DNA from: DASQPR01 sp963836775
Lineage (GTDB): Bacteria; Actinomycetota; Actinomycetes; Mycobacteriales; Micromonosporaceae
Length of the DNA: 64,000 nt
Assembly: GCA_963836775.1 (NCBI GenBank)
Contig: CAWIKR010000002.1
Location: 372,001-436,000 of the forward strand
Direction of reading: 5' to 3'
The stretch's first letter is position 1, and each line of letters starts with the position of its first letter. Below, one piece after another: positions 39,737 through 49,080 of the stretch. The position numbers were made by a program, and so were the translations under genes. The notes under the pieces were generated by a model. That model was given only the letters and a program-made list of their open reading frames with translations. It ran no database searches and was not told the DNA's origin.

Positions 39737-40339
39737 ATGTCCTTGGGTTTCGTCCGGCCGGCACGCGCGGCCGATGCCGCTGAGATCGCCCGGATCCAGC
39801 TGGCCACCTGGCGGATCGCCTACCGGACCATGCTTCCCGCGTCGATCATCGCCGGCCTGGACGAGAGCTGGATGGCCGACCAGTGGCGCGCGGCGATCAC
39901 CGCTCCCCCGACGCCTCGGCACCGGGTGCTGATCGCGATCGAGCAGGCCGGTCGAGACTCGGATCAGCAGGATCACATCGTCGGATTCGCGGCCGCTGGC
40001 CCGGCCGATGAAGCGGCACTCGCCCCGGAGGAGAAGCCGCTGCCGGATGGCACCGCGGCCGTCACCGAACTCCTGATCGAGCCGCGCTGGGGCCGCCGCG
40101 GGCACGGCAGCAGGCTGCTGTCCGCGGTCGTCGACCTGTGGCGCGAAGACGGCTTCGGCACCGCCGTGGCCTGGGCCTATGAGCGCGACGTCGCGACCCG
40201 CAAGTTCCTCACCTCGGCCGGGTGGGCGCTGGACGGCATGATCCGCTCGCTCGACGTGGACGACCTGCTGGTGCCCCAGGTGCGGCTGCACACCGCGCTG
40301 GCCGCGGATCCGGCCGACGAGGATCAAACCCTCAGCTGA
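39737..40339 (+). CDS. GNAT family acetyltransferase
   Basis: A 200-residue protein with GNAT features: LGFVRPARAADAAEIARIQL at the start, TELLIEPRWGRRGHGSRLL (acetyl-CoA loop RRGHGSRLL) and RDVATRKFLTSAGWALDGM near the end. It follows another GNAT gene of similar plan (39141-39731) by 5 bp; the two share the ATWRIAYR/HVRSWQRAF-type segment near residue 25, which suggests an old tandem duplication. The ATG at 39737 is used. Its 3' end overlaps the convergent dapB gene by 8 bp. Substrate unknown. Confidence 0.87.
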   Translation: MSLGFVRPARAADAAEIARIQLATWRIAYRTMLPASIIAGLDESWMADQWRAAITAPPTPRHRVLIAIEQAGRDSDQQDHIVGFAAAGPADEAALAPEEKPLPDGTAAVTELLIEPRWGRRGHGSRLLSAVVDLWREDGFGTAVAWAYERDVATRKFLTSAGWALDGMIRSLDVDDLLVPQVRLHTALAADPADEDQTLS

Positions 40340-41090
40340 GCAGGGACTCCAGGCCGACGGTCAGTCCGGGCCGCTGCCGCACAGACCGGATCGCCAGCAG
40401 TACGCCGGGCATGAACGAAACCCGGTCGTAGGAGTCGTGGCGAATGGTGAGCGTCTCGCCGGCCGCGCCGAACAGCACTTCCTGATGCGCGACCAGTCCC
40501 GCGGCCCGGACCGAATGCACGCGTACGCCATCCACCTCGGCACCGCGCGCACCGTCGAGCGCCTGCGCGGTCGCGTCCGGCATCTTGCCCTTGCCGGCGT
40601 CGGCGCGCGCCTCGGCGATCACCTGGGCGGTGCGCACGGCGGTTCCGCTGGGCGCGTCCAGCTTGTTCGGATGGTGCTGCTCGATGATCTCGACCGAGTC
40701 GAACAGCCGGGCCGCCCGGGCGGCGAATTCCATCATGAGCACGGCCCCGATGGCGAAGTTCGGGACGATCATGACGCCGACCTCCGGCTTGCGCTCCAGC
40801 CAAGACTGGATCCGGTCCAGGCGCTGCGCAGTGAAGCCACTGGTGCCGACCACCATGTTGATGCCCTGGTCGATGGTCCAATGCAGGTTGTCCATCACAA
40901 CATCCGGGTTGGTGAAGTCCACCAGCACGCCGGCGCCCGCGTCGGAGGCGCTGAACAGCTGGTCGCCCTGATCGATCATGGCGACCAGCTCCATGTCGTC
41001 GGCGGCCTGAACGGCCTTGCAGACCTCGATGCCCATGCGGCCACGGGCGCCCACGACACCGACGTTGATCGGCTCTCGTTCGTCAGTCAC
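40332..41090 (-). CDS. dapB: 4-hydroxy-tetrahydrodipicolinate reductase
   Basis: A 252-residue enzyme for the second step of the diaminopimelate/lysine pathway. The nucleotide-binding loop VGVVGARGRMG is at about residue 10-20. The catalytic signature EQHHPNKLDAPSGTA contains the acid/base histidine and active-site lysine. The length is normal. It lies between the M16 protease gene and a convergent GNAT gene, and belongs to the conserved pnp-M16-dapB order. dapA is found on the same strand but in a separate unit. Confidence 0.96.
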   Translation of the reverse strand: MTDEREPINVGVVGARGRMGIEVCKAVQAADDMELVAMIDQGDQLFSASDAGAGVLVDFTNPDVVMDNLHWTIDQGINMVVGTSGFTAQRLDRIQSWLERKPEVGVMIVPNFAIGAVLMMEFAARAARLFDSVEIIEQHHPNKLDAPSGTAVRTAQVIAEARADAGKGKMPDATAQALDGARGAEVDGVRVHSVRAAGLVAHQEVLFGAAGETLTIRHDSYDRVSFMPGVLLAIRSVRQRPGLTVGLESLLS

Positions 41091-41164
41091 CGGCTCAACC
41101 TAACCGATGGCGGAGCCGAACTTGCGCGGGGAACGAGGAGAACCCGCGACCGTGGAACCCCGAT

Positions 41165-42481
41165 CTAGGCGAAGTCGTGATCGGCGAACGGACCGACCAC
41201 GGCGAGCGTCATCGGCCGGCCGAGAATCTCGGCGGCGATGGCACGAACGTCATCGACGGTCACCGCGTCGATCCGGGCCAGCAGCTCGTCGACACTCAAC
41301 TGCTCGTCATAGAGCAACTCGCCCTTGGCCAGGCGGCTCATCCGGGAGCCGGTGTCCTCCAGCCCGAGGACCAGCGCGCCCTTCATCATTCCCTTGCCCC
41401 GGAGCACCTCGGCCTCGGTGAGCCCGTTCGCGGCCACGTCGGCCAGCTCCGACTTGACCAGCGCGAGCAGCTCGTCGACCTTGCCCGGCGCGCACCCGGC
41501 GTAGACCGCGAAGACGCCCGAGTCGGCGTACTGCGAGGTGTAGGAGTAGACCGAGTAGGCCAGACCGCGCTTCTCCCGGATCTCCTGGAACAGCCGGGAC
41601 GACATGCCGCCGCCAAGGCTGCTGTTCAGGACGCCGAGGGCGAACCGGCCCTCGTCCAGACGATGCAGAGCCGGGCAGCCGTAGACCATGTGGGCCTGCT
41701 CGGTGTCCTTCTCGCGTACCACGATGGTCGGCCCTTGCACCGGCGCCGCCGGAAGCGGCGGACGGTGCTCGACCGGCGCGGCCTCGTCGGTGGCGAAGCC
41801 GGCGCGGTCGAAAGCGGCCACCACCAGATCGACGATCTGGGTGTGGTCGAGGCTGCCGGCCGCGGCGATGATGATGTTCTGCGGCACGTAGCGGGACCGG
41901 TAGAAGTCCCAGATCTCGTCGCGGGTCATCGGCGTGATGGTCTCCTCGGTGCCGGAGATGAGCCGCCCCAGCGGCGAATCCGCACCGTAGACCGCCTCGA
42001 CGAAGAGGTCGTGCACCTCGTCGCCGGGCTCGTCGTCGCGCATCGCGATCTCTTCCAGGATCACCCCGCGCTCGGTCTCCACGTCCGGCTCGGCCAGCAG
42101 CGAGTCGGCGATCAGGTCACACATCACGTCCACGGCGAGCGGCGCGTCGGTGTCCAGGACCCGGGCGTAGTAGCAGGTGTACTCCTTGGCGGTGAAGGCA
42201 TTGGTGTCTCCGCCGACCGCCTCGATGCTGGCCGAGATGTCCAGCGCCGAGCGCAGCTTGGTGCCCTTGAAGAGCAGATGCTCGAGAAAGTGCGAAGAGC
42301 CGGAGAGCCGGGCGTCCTCGTCCCGGGAGCCGACCGCCACCCACACGCCGAACGACACGCTGCGCATCGCCGGGATCGCCTCGGTCAAGATGCGCAGGCC
42401 ATTGGGCAGGGTGGTACGCCGGATGGTGCCACCCAGCGGGTCCATGGCCAGCGTCTTCGTCTCAGTCACGCCGAGTCCCAT
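41165..42481 (-). CDS. M16 family zinc protease (processing-peptidase-like)
   Basis: A 438-residue peptidase with the inverted zinc motif H-x2-E-H (HFLEH, H64, E67, H68) and the downstream glutamate in ILEEIAM (E143 or E144). The C-terminal half has the EIREKRGLAYSVYS segment of the family. Related genes beside pnp are often called pepR or mpp-like; natural substrates are unknown. I prefer the ATG at 42481 (MGLGVTETK); a TTG at 42547 would extend it by 22 residues of no family character. A stem-loop separates it from pnp, so it may be expressed from a processed or attenuated transcript. Confidence 0.9.
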   Translation of the reverse strand: MGLGVTETKTLAMDPLGGTIRRTTLPNGLRILTEAIPAMRSVSFGVWVAVGSRDEDARLSGSSHFLEHLLFKGTKLRSALDISASIEAVGGDTNAFTAKEYTCYYARVLDTDAPLAVDVMCDLIADSLLAEPDVETERGVILEEIAMRDDEPGDEVHDLFVEAVYGADSPLGRLISGTEETITPMTRDEIWDFYRSRYVPQNIIIAAAGSLDHTQIVDLVVAAFDRAGFATDEAAPVEHRPPLPAAPVQGPTIVVREKDTEQAHMVYGCPALHRLDEGRFALGVLNSSLGGGMSSRLFQEIREKRGLAYSVYSYTSQYADSGVFAVYAGCAPGKVDELLALVKSELADVAANGLTEAEVLRGKGMMKGALVLGLEDTGSRMSRLAKGELLYDEQLSVDELLARIDAVTVDDVRAIAAEILGRPMTLAVVGPFADHDFA

Positions 42482-42550
42482 CACGGTCGATCGCGCCGGT
42501 GGCGCGGAACTGTCGCGCCACAGCGCGGAGGGGTACGAGTCCTGCAATAG

Positions 42551-42586
42551 CCCGAGAGGGCGCAGGGATTCCTACGCCCTCTCGGG
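42551..42586 (-). terminator. Perfect stem-loop between pnp and the M16 gene
   Basis: CCCGAGAGGGCG (42551-42562) pairs perfectly with CGCCCTCTCGGG (42575-42586) around a 12-nt loop. On the minus strand it lies about 32 nt beyond the pnp stop. There is no T-tract, so it may be a Rho-assisted terminator, an RNA-processing site or a 3'-end stabiliser for the pnp message. Confidence 0.8.
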
Positions 42587-42617
42587 AACTACTATCGCTG
42601 TCCGTTTCCGGGAGCGC

Positions 42618-44945
42618 TTAGCGGGAACGGTGGCGCCGGCGGCGCTGCTCGTCGTCGCCGCCCTCGCTCGACTCGCGGGCTGGGCGGTCGCCGCCCCGGT
42701 CACCGCGGTCGCCGCCGCGGTCACCGCGGTCGCGGCTGCCGCCGTCACCGGCCTCCGGAGCCGGTGCGCCCTCCGGGCGAACCTTGTCCAGGTAGACCTT
42801 GCCGCGCGGGTCGATCTCGGCGATCACCACTTCGACCTTGTCGCCGACGTTGAGGTAATCCTCGACCTTCTCGACCCGCTTGCCGTCGCCGACCTTGGAG
42901 ATGTGCAGCAGGCCGTCACGGCCCGGCAGCAGCGAGACGAACGCTCCGAAGGCGGCGGTCTTGACGACCGTACCCAGGAACTTGTCGCCGACCTTCGGCA
43001 TCGTCGGGTTGGCGATGGCGTTGATCCGCTCCACCGCGGCGGCCGCGGACGGACCGTTGGTGGCGCCGACGTAGATGGTGCCGTCGTCCTCGATCGAGAT
43101 CTCGGCGCCGGTCTCGTCCTGGATCGCGTTGATGGTCTGACCCTTCGGGCCGATCACCATGCCGATCTTGTCCACCGGGATCTTCACGCTGGTGACCCGC
43201 GGGGCGTACTCGGACATCTCGGCCGGAGCGTCGATCGCCTGCTGCATCACGCCGAGGATGGTCTGGCGGGCGTCGTGCGCCTGGGCCAGAGCCGCGGCCA
43301 GGACGTCCGACGGGATGCCGTCGAGCTTGGTGTCCAGCTGCAGAGCGGTGACGAAGTCGCTGGTGCCGGCGACCTTGAAGTCCATGTCGCCGAAGGCATC
43401 CTCAGCGCCGAGGATGTCGGTCAGCGTGATGAACGAAGTCTTGCCGTCCACCTCGTCCGAGATCAGACCCATCGCGATGCCGGCCACCGGAGCCTTCAGC
43501 GGCACTCCGGCGAACATCAGCGACATGGTGCTGGCGCAGACCGAACCCATCGAGGTCGAACCGTTGGAGCTGAGCGCCTCGGAGACCTGACGGATCGCGT
43601 ACGGGAACTCGGCCCGCGCCGGCAGCACCGGGATCAGGGCGCGCTCGGCGAGGGCACCGTGACCGATCTCGCGCCGCTTCGGCGAGCCGACCCGGCCGGT
43701 CTCACCGGTCGAGTACGGCGGGAAGTTGTAGTTGTGCATGTAGCGCTTGGACTTCTCCGGCGAGAGCGTGTCCAGCGCCTGCTCCATGCGCAGCATGTTC
43801 AGCGTGGTGACACCCAGGATCTGGGTCTCGCCGCGCTCGAACAGGGCCGAGCCGTGCACCCGCGGCAGCACGCCGACCTCGGCGGTCAGCGGCCGGATGT
43901 CGCGCGGGCCGCGGCCGTCGATGCGGACCTGCTCGCGCAGGACCCGGGACCGCACTTCCTTCTTGGTGATCGAGCGGAACGCGCCGCCGATCTCCTTCTC
44001 GCGGCCCTCGAACTGGCCGGCCAGCTGCTCGGCGACCCGGTCCTTGATCCGGTCCAGGGCGTCCTCGCGGTCGGCCTTGCTGACGATCTTCAGAGCCTCG
44101 GCGATGTCGGCGCGAGCAGCGGCGTCAACCGCGGCCAGCGTGTCGTCCTGGTATTCCAGGAACACCGGGAACTCGGCCACCGGCTTGGCGGCGATGTCGG
44201 CCAGCTCCTGCTGGGCCCGGCAGAGCTCGCGGATGGCCGGCTTGGCGGCCTCGAGACCGCCGGCGACGACCTCCTCGGTCGGTGCCGGAGCACCACCGGA
44301 GATCAGCGTGATGGTGTGCTCGGTGGCCTCGGCCTCGACCATCATGATCGCGACGTCGCCATCGGCGAGCGCGCGACCGGCGACAACCATGTCGAAGGTG
44401 GCGCGGCCCAGCTCTTCGTGCGTCGGGAAGGCGATCCACTGGCCGTCGACGTGCGCGACCCGGGTGGCGCCGACCGGGCCCGAGTAGGGCAGGCCGGAGA
44501 GCTTGGTGGACATCGAGGCGGCGTTGATGGCGACCACGTCATACGGGTTCGCCGGGTCCAGCGCCAGCACCGTGCCGACGATCTGCACCTCGTTGCGCAG
44601 GCCCTTGGCGAAGCTCGGGCGCAGCGGCCGGTCGATCAGGCGGCAGGTCAGGATCGCGTCCTCGCTGGGCCGGCCCTCGCGACGGAAGAACGAGCCGGGA
44701 ATGCGCCCGGCAGCGTACATCCGCTCCTCGATGTCGACGGTCAGCGGGAAGAAGTCGAACTGGTCCTTCGGGTGCTTGCTGTAGGTGGTCGCGGAGAGGA
44801 TGACGGTCTCACCCAGCTGCGCGATCGCGGATCCGGCGGCCTGGCGGGCCAGGCGGCCGGTGGAGAAGGTGATCTCGCGGGTGCCGAGGGCCCCGTTGTC
44901 GATCACCGCTTTGGTGGTGTGCTCACCGAGAGTCTGCTCGGTCAT
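42618..44945 (-). CDS. pnp: Polynucleotide phosphorylase / guanosine pentaphosphate synthase
   Basis: A 775-residue enzyme that degrades RNA phosphorolytically, adds 3' tails and in actinobacteria also acts as guanosine pentaphosphate synthetase I. Two RNase PH domains (the first including FFPLTVDIEERMYAAGRIPG, the second SNGSTSMGSVCASTMSLM) flank a helical linker. KH (GPKGQTINAIQDETGAEI) and S1 domains follow. The C-terminus is a disordered RGD/RGG tail (GGSRDRGDRGGDRGDRGG) typical of high-GC relatives and probably RNA-binding. It follows rpsO, the classical rpsO-pnp order, with a strong stem-loop in between. Confidence 0.97.
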   Translation of the reverse strand: MTEQTLGEHTTKAVIDNGALGTREITFSTGRLARQAAGSAIAQLGETVILSATTYSKHPKDQFDFFPLTVDIEERMYAAGRIPGSFFRREGRPSEDAILTCRLIDRPLRPSFAKGLRNEVQIVGTVLALDPANPYDVVAINAASMSTKLSGLPYSGPVGATRVAHVDGQWIAFPTHEELGRATFDMVVAGRALADGDVAIMMVEAEATEHTITLISGGAPAPTEEVVAGGLEAAKPAIRELCRAQQELADIAAKPVAEFPVFLEYQDDTLAAVDAAARADIAEALKIVSKADREDALDRIKDRVAEQLAGQFEGREKEIGGAFRSITKKEVRSRVLREQVRIDGRGPRDIRPLTAEVGVLPRVHGSALFERGETQILGVTTLNMLRMEQALDTLSPEKSKRYMHNYNFPPYSTGETGRVGSPKRREIGHGALAERALIPVLPARAEFPYAIRQVSEALSSNGSTSMGSVCASTMSLMFAGVPLKAPVAGIAMGLISDEVDGKTSFITLTDILGAEDAFGDMDFKVAGTSDFVTALQLDTKLDGIPSDVLAAALAQAHDARQTILGVMQQAIDAPAEMSEYAPRVTSVKIPVDKIGMVIGPKGQTINAIQDETGAEISIEDDGTIYVGATNGPSAAAAVERINAIANPTMPKVGDKFLGTVVKTAAFGAFVSLLPGRDGLLHISKVGDGKRVEKVEDYLNVGDKVEVVIAEIDPRGKVYLDKVRPEGAPAPEAGDGGSRDRGDRGGDRGDRGGDRPARESSEGGDDEQRRRRHRSR

Positions 44946-45157
44946 CGAGTCTTGTGCTCCTTGTGTCTTGGCAACGACCGAAAGCGGCGTGCTGATTGCT
45001 TCACGCGATGCCGGTCTTCGATCGAAGCCCGCGGGGTCGTCGTGCGTGATTCGCTCACCGTTTCCGGCTGTTCGAGCGGTACGCGTGCCCCGAGAGCCAC
45101 TACCGAGGACCGGCCAAAGTGCGCCGTGCGGTCGGTGCCGCCTATGTGGTTATGGGT

Positions 45158-45191
45158 CGGGGGAGGCACCCTGAACAGGTGCGCTCCCCCG
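45158..45191 (-). terminator. Stem-loop between rpsO and pnp
   Basis: On the minus strand CGGGGGAGCGCACC pairs with GGGTGCCTCCCCCG around a short loop, directly after the rpsO stop. No T-tract follows. In E. coli the same gap carries a terminator and an RNase III site through which PNPase represses itself; an analogous role here is inference. The rest of the 255-bp gap shows no gene and probably holds a pnp promoter. Confidence 0.75.
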
Positions 45192-45200
45192 CACGTTTTA

Positions 45201-45470
45201 CTACCGGCGCAGACCCAGGCGCTCGATCAGCGCGCGGTAACGGGCGATGTCCGTCTTCTGCAGGTAGTTGAGCAGCCGACGACGGCGACCCACCAGCAGC
45301 AGCAGACCACGACGGCTGTGGTGGTCGTGCTTGTGCACCTTCAGGTGCTCGGTGAGGTCGGAGATGCGTCGGGTGAGGACCGCGACCTGAACCTCGGGCG
45401 AACCGGTGTCGCCCTCCGTGGTCGCGTGGTCCTTCATGATCTGCGTCTTGAGTTCAGCGTCGAGCGCCAT
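45201..45470 (-). CDS. rpsO: 30S ribosomal protein S15
   Basis: An 89-residue protein that binds the 16S rRNA three-way junction early in 30S assembly. MALDAELKTQIMKDHATTEG at the start, GSPEVQVAVLTRRISDLTEHL in the middle and HHSRRGLLLLVGRRRRLLNYL are the S15 hallmarks, and the length is exact for the family. The ATG at 45470 has GGGAGATC in front; the frame is open upstream but the extension is not part of S15. It is transcribed with or just before pnp. Confidence 0.98.
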   Translation of the reverse strand: MALDAELKTQIMKDHATTEGDTGSPEVQVAVLTRRISDLTEHLKVHKHDHHSRRGLLLLVGRRRRLLNYLQKTDIARYRALIERLGLRR

Positions 45471-45675
45471 GATCTCCCTAACGGGTTGGTGGTTATGCGG
45501 TTCTGCACCCGCGGCGTCGGGCAGGCACACAGAACCCGCCGGTTACCCGGCGTCAAGAGCAAGGTTACCAGCCGGAGTCCGGATTCTCCGAAACGACACC
45601 GACCGATCGGTGCTTTGCTCAGCTTTTGCCCGATTTATGCGCTTATTGTCGGCGGAAAGCCCGGAACTGGTGGCG

Positions 45676-46602
45676 TCAGCCGGCGAGCACGTCCCGGGTC
45701 TGGGCGACGTCCTGGGCAATCTGCTCGATCAGCCACTCCGGACCCTGATAAGTGCGCTGTTCCCGCAGGTGGGTGACGAAGTCCAGGGCCACCCGCTCGC
45801 CGTAGAGGTCACCGTCGAAGTCCAGCACGTAGGCCTCGACCCGGCGGTCCGTCCCGGCGAAGGTCGGGTTGGTGCCGATGCTCACCGCCGCCCGGTGCGT
45901 CTTGCCCCGGTGCTGAAACCAGGCCGCGTAGACGCCGTCGGCCGGAATCGCCGCGTGCGGCGCGCAAAGCAGGTTGGCGGTCGGGAAACCGAGCTCCCGG
46001 CCCCGCTGGTCGCCGCGGACGACGACACCCTCCAGTCGATGCGGCCGGCCGAGCGCCGCCGCCGCGGCTTCGACGTCTCCGGCATCCACGCAACTGCGGA
46101 TATACGTACTCGAGAAGATCGTGGAACCGTCGGCCACCAGGTCGGCGCCCTCGACGTCGAATCCAAACGTGCGGCCCAGGCCGGACAGCAGCTCGACATC
46201 GCCGGCCGCTTTGTGACCGAAGCGGAAGTTCTCCCCCACCACGACCATCCGGGCGTGCAGGTGCTCGACCAGCACGTCGTGCACGAACTCCTCGGCGGAG
46301 AGCTGGGAGAACTGCTGAGTGAACGGCACCACGCAGAGCACATCGACGCCGAGTGCCTCGATCAGCTCGGCCTTTCGAACCGGCTCGGTCAGCATCGCCG
46401 GGTGGCTGCCCGGGCGAACCACCTCGGACGGGTGCGGGTCGAACGTCACCACCACCGAGGCCATGCCGAGCTCGGTCGCCCGCCGCACGGCATGCCGAAT
46501 GATCTGCTGGTGTCCCTTGTGTACGCCATCAAAGACACCGATCGTCACCACCGAGCGGCCCCAGCCGCGGGGAGCTGCCTCGAAGCCTCGCCATCTCTGC
46601 AC
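45676..46602 (-). CDS. ribF: Bifunctional riboflavin kinase / FAD synthetase
   Basis: A 308-residue enzyme that makes FMN and then FAD. The N-terminal adenylyltransferase domain has TIGVFDGVHKGHQQII (nucleotidyltransferase G-x-F-D-G-x-H-x-GH motif) and the C-terminal kinase domain has RGRELGFPTANL, the PTAN flavokinase motif. The start is a GTG at 46602. It lies between truB and rpsO on the same strand, a conserved actinobacterial order. No FMN riboswitch was recognised upstream. Confidence 0.96.
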   Translation of the reverse strand: MQRWRGFEAAPRGWGRSVVTIGVFDGVHKGHQQIIRHAVRRATELGMASVVVTFDPHPSEVVRPGSHPAMLTEPVRKAELIEALGVDVLCVVPFTQQFSQLSAEEFVHDVLVEHLHARMVVVGENFRFGHKAAGDVELLSGLGRTFGFDVEGADLVADGSTIFSSTYIRSCVDAGDVEAAAAALGRPHRLEGVVVRGDQRGRELGFPTANLLCAPHAAIPADGVYAAWFQHRGKTHRAAVSIGTNPTFAGTDRRVEAYVLDFDGDLYGERVALDFVTHLREQRTYQGPEWLIEQIAQDVAQTRDVLAG

Positions 46603-46719
46603 GTCGACAGCTTACCGACGGCCACCGCCGGCGACCTCGGTCCGAAGCTCGGCCATCCGGCCTAGGTCCGCGCTCGGTCCTCGCTCTTCCCGCGCTCGCT
46701 CCGCGATCGGCTGCGGCGG

Positions 46720-47649
46720 TCAGGCCGGCGCGAACACCACCTCGGCGCGGGCCTTGCCGTCGCGTTCCTGCACGATGGCGATGACCTGGCCGGACGGCCC
46801 GAACACCGCATACGGCTCGGCCGCACCGATCGGCGCCAGCGGGCCGCCGTGGGACAGCACCCGGGCCTCGTCGGGGTCGGCGTCGCGGCGGTGAAAGAAC
46901 TGCGATGCCGCCTCATCCAGCGTCAGCGACATCAGGTCCGCCGCCGTCGTGTCGTCGCGCCCGGCCTGCTCAGCCAGCTGATCCAGGGTGTGAGCGACGT
47001 CGAGTGTGAATCCGCCCACAGCGGTCCGGCGCAGCGCTGTCAGGTGCCCGCCGGTGCCGAGATGGGCACCGAGATCGCGGGCGATGGCGCGGATGTAGGT
47101 GCCCGATGAGCAGGCGACATCCACGTCCACGTCGATCACCGCCGCGCCCGAGACCGCCGACGTGGCCGGACGGATGTCCAGGACGTCAAGGGTGGAGACC
47201 ACCACGGTGCGCGCAGGCAGATCGACGGTCTGACCCTCACGGATCATCTTGTACGCCCGCTTACCGTCGATCTTGATGGCGCTGACCGCCGAAGGGACCT
47301 GCTGAATCGTGCCGGTCTGGAGTGCGAGCCCGGCCCGGATGGCGGCCGCGTCGATGCCGTCGGTCGGCTTGGAGTCGACGATGTCGCCCTCGGCGTCGTC
47401 GGTCACCGTGGACTCGCCGAGCCGGATCGTGGCCGAATACTGTTTGCCCGACCCGATCACGTAGGTCAGCAGGCGGGTGGCCTTTCCGACGCCGATCACC
47501 AGAACGCCGGTGGCCATCGGATCGAGAGTGCCGCCGTGGCCGACCCGACGCGTCCGAGCCAGGCGCCGGATCCGGGAGACGACGTCGTGCGACGTCATTC
47601 CGGCCGGCTTGTCGACCACGATCAGACCTACGGGTTCCTCGGTTGCCAC
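46720..47649 (-). CDS. truB: tRNA pseudouridine(55) synthase
   Basis: A 309-residue enzyme that forms pseudouridine 55 in the T-loop of tRNAs. The catalytic aspartate is D43 in GHGGTLDPMATGVL. The AVSAIKIDGKRAYKMIREG and SSGTYIRAIARDLG segments are typical, and a C-terminal PUA-like part closes the protein. It follows the MATE gene by 66 bp and precedes ribF by 117 bp on the same strand, in the usual rbfA ... truB-ribF-rpsO cluster. Confidence 0.96.
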   Translation of the reverse strand: MATEEPVGLIVVDKPAGMTSHDVVSRIRRLARTRRVGHGGTLDPMATGVLVIGVGKATRLLTYVIGSGKQYSATIRLGESTVTDDAEGDIVDSKPTDGIDAAAIRAGLALQTGTIQQVPSAVSAIKIDGKRAYKMIREGQTVDLPARTVVVSTLDVLDIRPATSAVSGAAVIDVDVDVACSSGTYIRAIARDLGAHLGTGGHLTALRRTAVGGFTLDVAHTLDQLAEQAGRDDTTAADLMSLTLDEAASQFFHRRDADPDEARVLSHGGPLAPIGAAEPYAVFGPSGQVIAIVQERDGKARAEVVFAPA

Positions 47650-47715
47650 GGATAAGCAGCCTAGAGCCGGCGGGCCGGTCGCTCTCGTCGGACCGCCGAT
47701 CCGGCGCCGCCGGCC

Positions 47716-49044
47716 TCAGCTACGGACGACTCCCGCGACTGCCCACACGCCGGACCGGAAGCGCGCCAGCGCGGCGATCAGCCGGATCACGATGAACGCG
47801 GTCAACCCGATCCAGATGCCCCGCAAGCCCCAGTCGAAGACCAGCGACAGCCAGATCAGCGGGACGAACCCGCCGAGCGCCGCGACCAGCGTCATGTTGC
47901 GCATGAACCGCAGATCGCCGGCGCCGATGAGGATGCCGTCGAGAGCGAACAGCACGCCGCCCAGCGGCTGCATCACCACAAACCAGGGCCAGGCGATGGC
48001 GGCCTGGGCGTAGACCCGCGGATCGGTGCTGAACCATCGCGGGATCACGTGCCAGCCGGCCAGAATCAGCAAGCCCAGAAGAACTCCGCAGCCGAGCCCG
48101 AACTTGGTGATCCGATCCGCCAACGAGCGGGCCCGCTCCACCTCGGAGGCGCCGAGCGCCGCGCCGACCAGCGACTGCGCCGCGATCGCGAGGGCGTCGA
48201 GAAGGAGTGAGCAGAACAGCCAGAGCGACAAGGCGATCTGGTGGGCGCCGAGCACCGGAGCGCCGAAGCGCGACGCGACCGAGGCCGCGGACAGGAACGC
48301 GAGCTGGAACGCCGCGCCTCGGATCAGCAGGTCCCGCCCCCCGGTCAGCTGTCCGCGCAGCATCTCCGGGTGCGGGCGCAACGGCACCCGCTCGCGCACC
48401 AGGGCAACGACAAATAGGGTGCCGACCACGGTTTGGGCGGTGACGTTGGCGATTGCCGAGCCTCGCAATCCCAACCCGGCCGGATAGACCAGGAGCGGGC
48501 ACAGCACGGCCGAGAGCAGGTTGGCGCCGACCACGAAGTAAACCGGCCGGCGGGTGTCCTGCACGCCCCGCATCCAGCCGTTGCCGGCGGTGGCGAGGAG
48601 CAGGCCGGGGGCACCGAGCGCGGCGATCCGCAGCCACCCGGCCGCGTGCGCGGCGACGTCGCCGTCGGAGCCGGCCAGCGCGCGCGTCACCGGACCGGCC
48701 AGGAACTGTCCGAGCACCGCGATGACCACGCCGACCGTGATGGCGATCCATGACGCCTGAACGCCTTCGCCAACAGCGCCGGCCCGGTCGCCGGCCCCGA
48801 AGCGCCGGGCGGCTCGGCCAGTGGTGCCGTAGGCCAGAACGGTGCCCAGCCAAGCGGCGAAGGTCAGCACCGATCCGCCGATGGCGAGGCTGGCAAGGGC
48901 GGTGCCGTGCAGGTGACCCACGACAGCGGTGTCGACCAGGACGTAGAGCGGCTCGGCCGCCAGAACGACCAGAGCCGGAACCGCGAGCCCGAGGACTCGT
49001 CGCAGGTCTGACTTCTGATCCGTGTTCTCCAGCAGCGCCGTCAC
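47716..49044 (-). CDS. MATE family efflux transporter (DinF-like)
   Basis: A membrane protein of about 442 residues with 12 hydrophobic segments. VPALVVLAAEPLYVLVDTAV and VGHLHGTALASLAIGGSVLT at the N-terminus, and the mid-protein GNGWMRGVQDTRRPVYFV, match the DinF branch of MATE exporters, which use a sodium or proton gradient. It is the gene normally found before truB in actinobacteria. I prefer the GTG at 49044 (VTALLENTDQKSDLRRVL); a TTG at 49074 would add ten residues. Neither has a strong ribosome-binding site. The decayed regulator fragment begins just upstream. Confidence 0.92.
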   Translation of the reverse strand: MTALLENTDQKSDLRRVLGLAVPALVVLAAEPLYVLVDTAVVGHLHGTALASLAIGGSVLTFAAWLGTVLAYGTTGRAARRFGAGDRAGAVGEGVQASWIAITVGVVIAVLGQFLAGPVTRALAGSDGDVAAHAAGWLRIAALGAPGLLLATAGNGWMRGVQDTRRPVYFVVGANLLSAVLCPLLVYPAGLGLRGSAIANVTAQTVVGTLFVVALVRERVPLRPHPEMLRGQLTGGRDLLIRGAAFQLAFLSAASVASRFGAPVLGAHQIALSLWLFCSLLLDALAIAAQSLVGAALGASEVERARSLADRITKFGLGCGVLLGLLILAGWHVIPRWFSTDPRVYAQAAIAWPWFVVMQPLGGVLFALDGILIGAGDLRFMRNMTLVAALGGFVPLIWLSLVFDWGLRGIWIGLTAFIVIRLIAALARFRSGVWAVAGVVRS

Positions 49045-49080
49045 GGTGCAGATGCTGCCAGACGGGTCGGACAACCGCCG

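Noticed and set aside
42177..45776. A 3.6-kb plus-strand open frame across pnp and rpsO
   Set aside because: It is antisense to two well-supported genes and has low-complexity composition; GC-rich genomes commonly show such frames.
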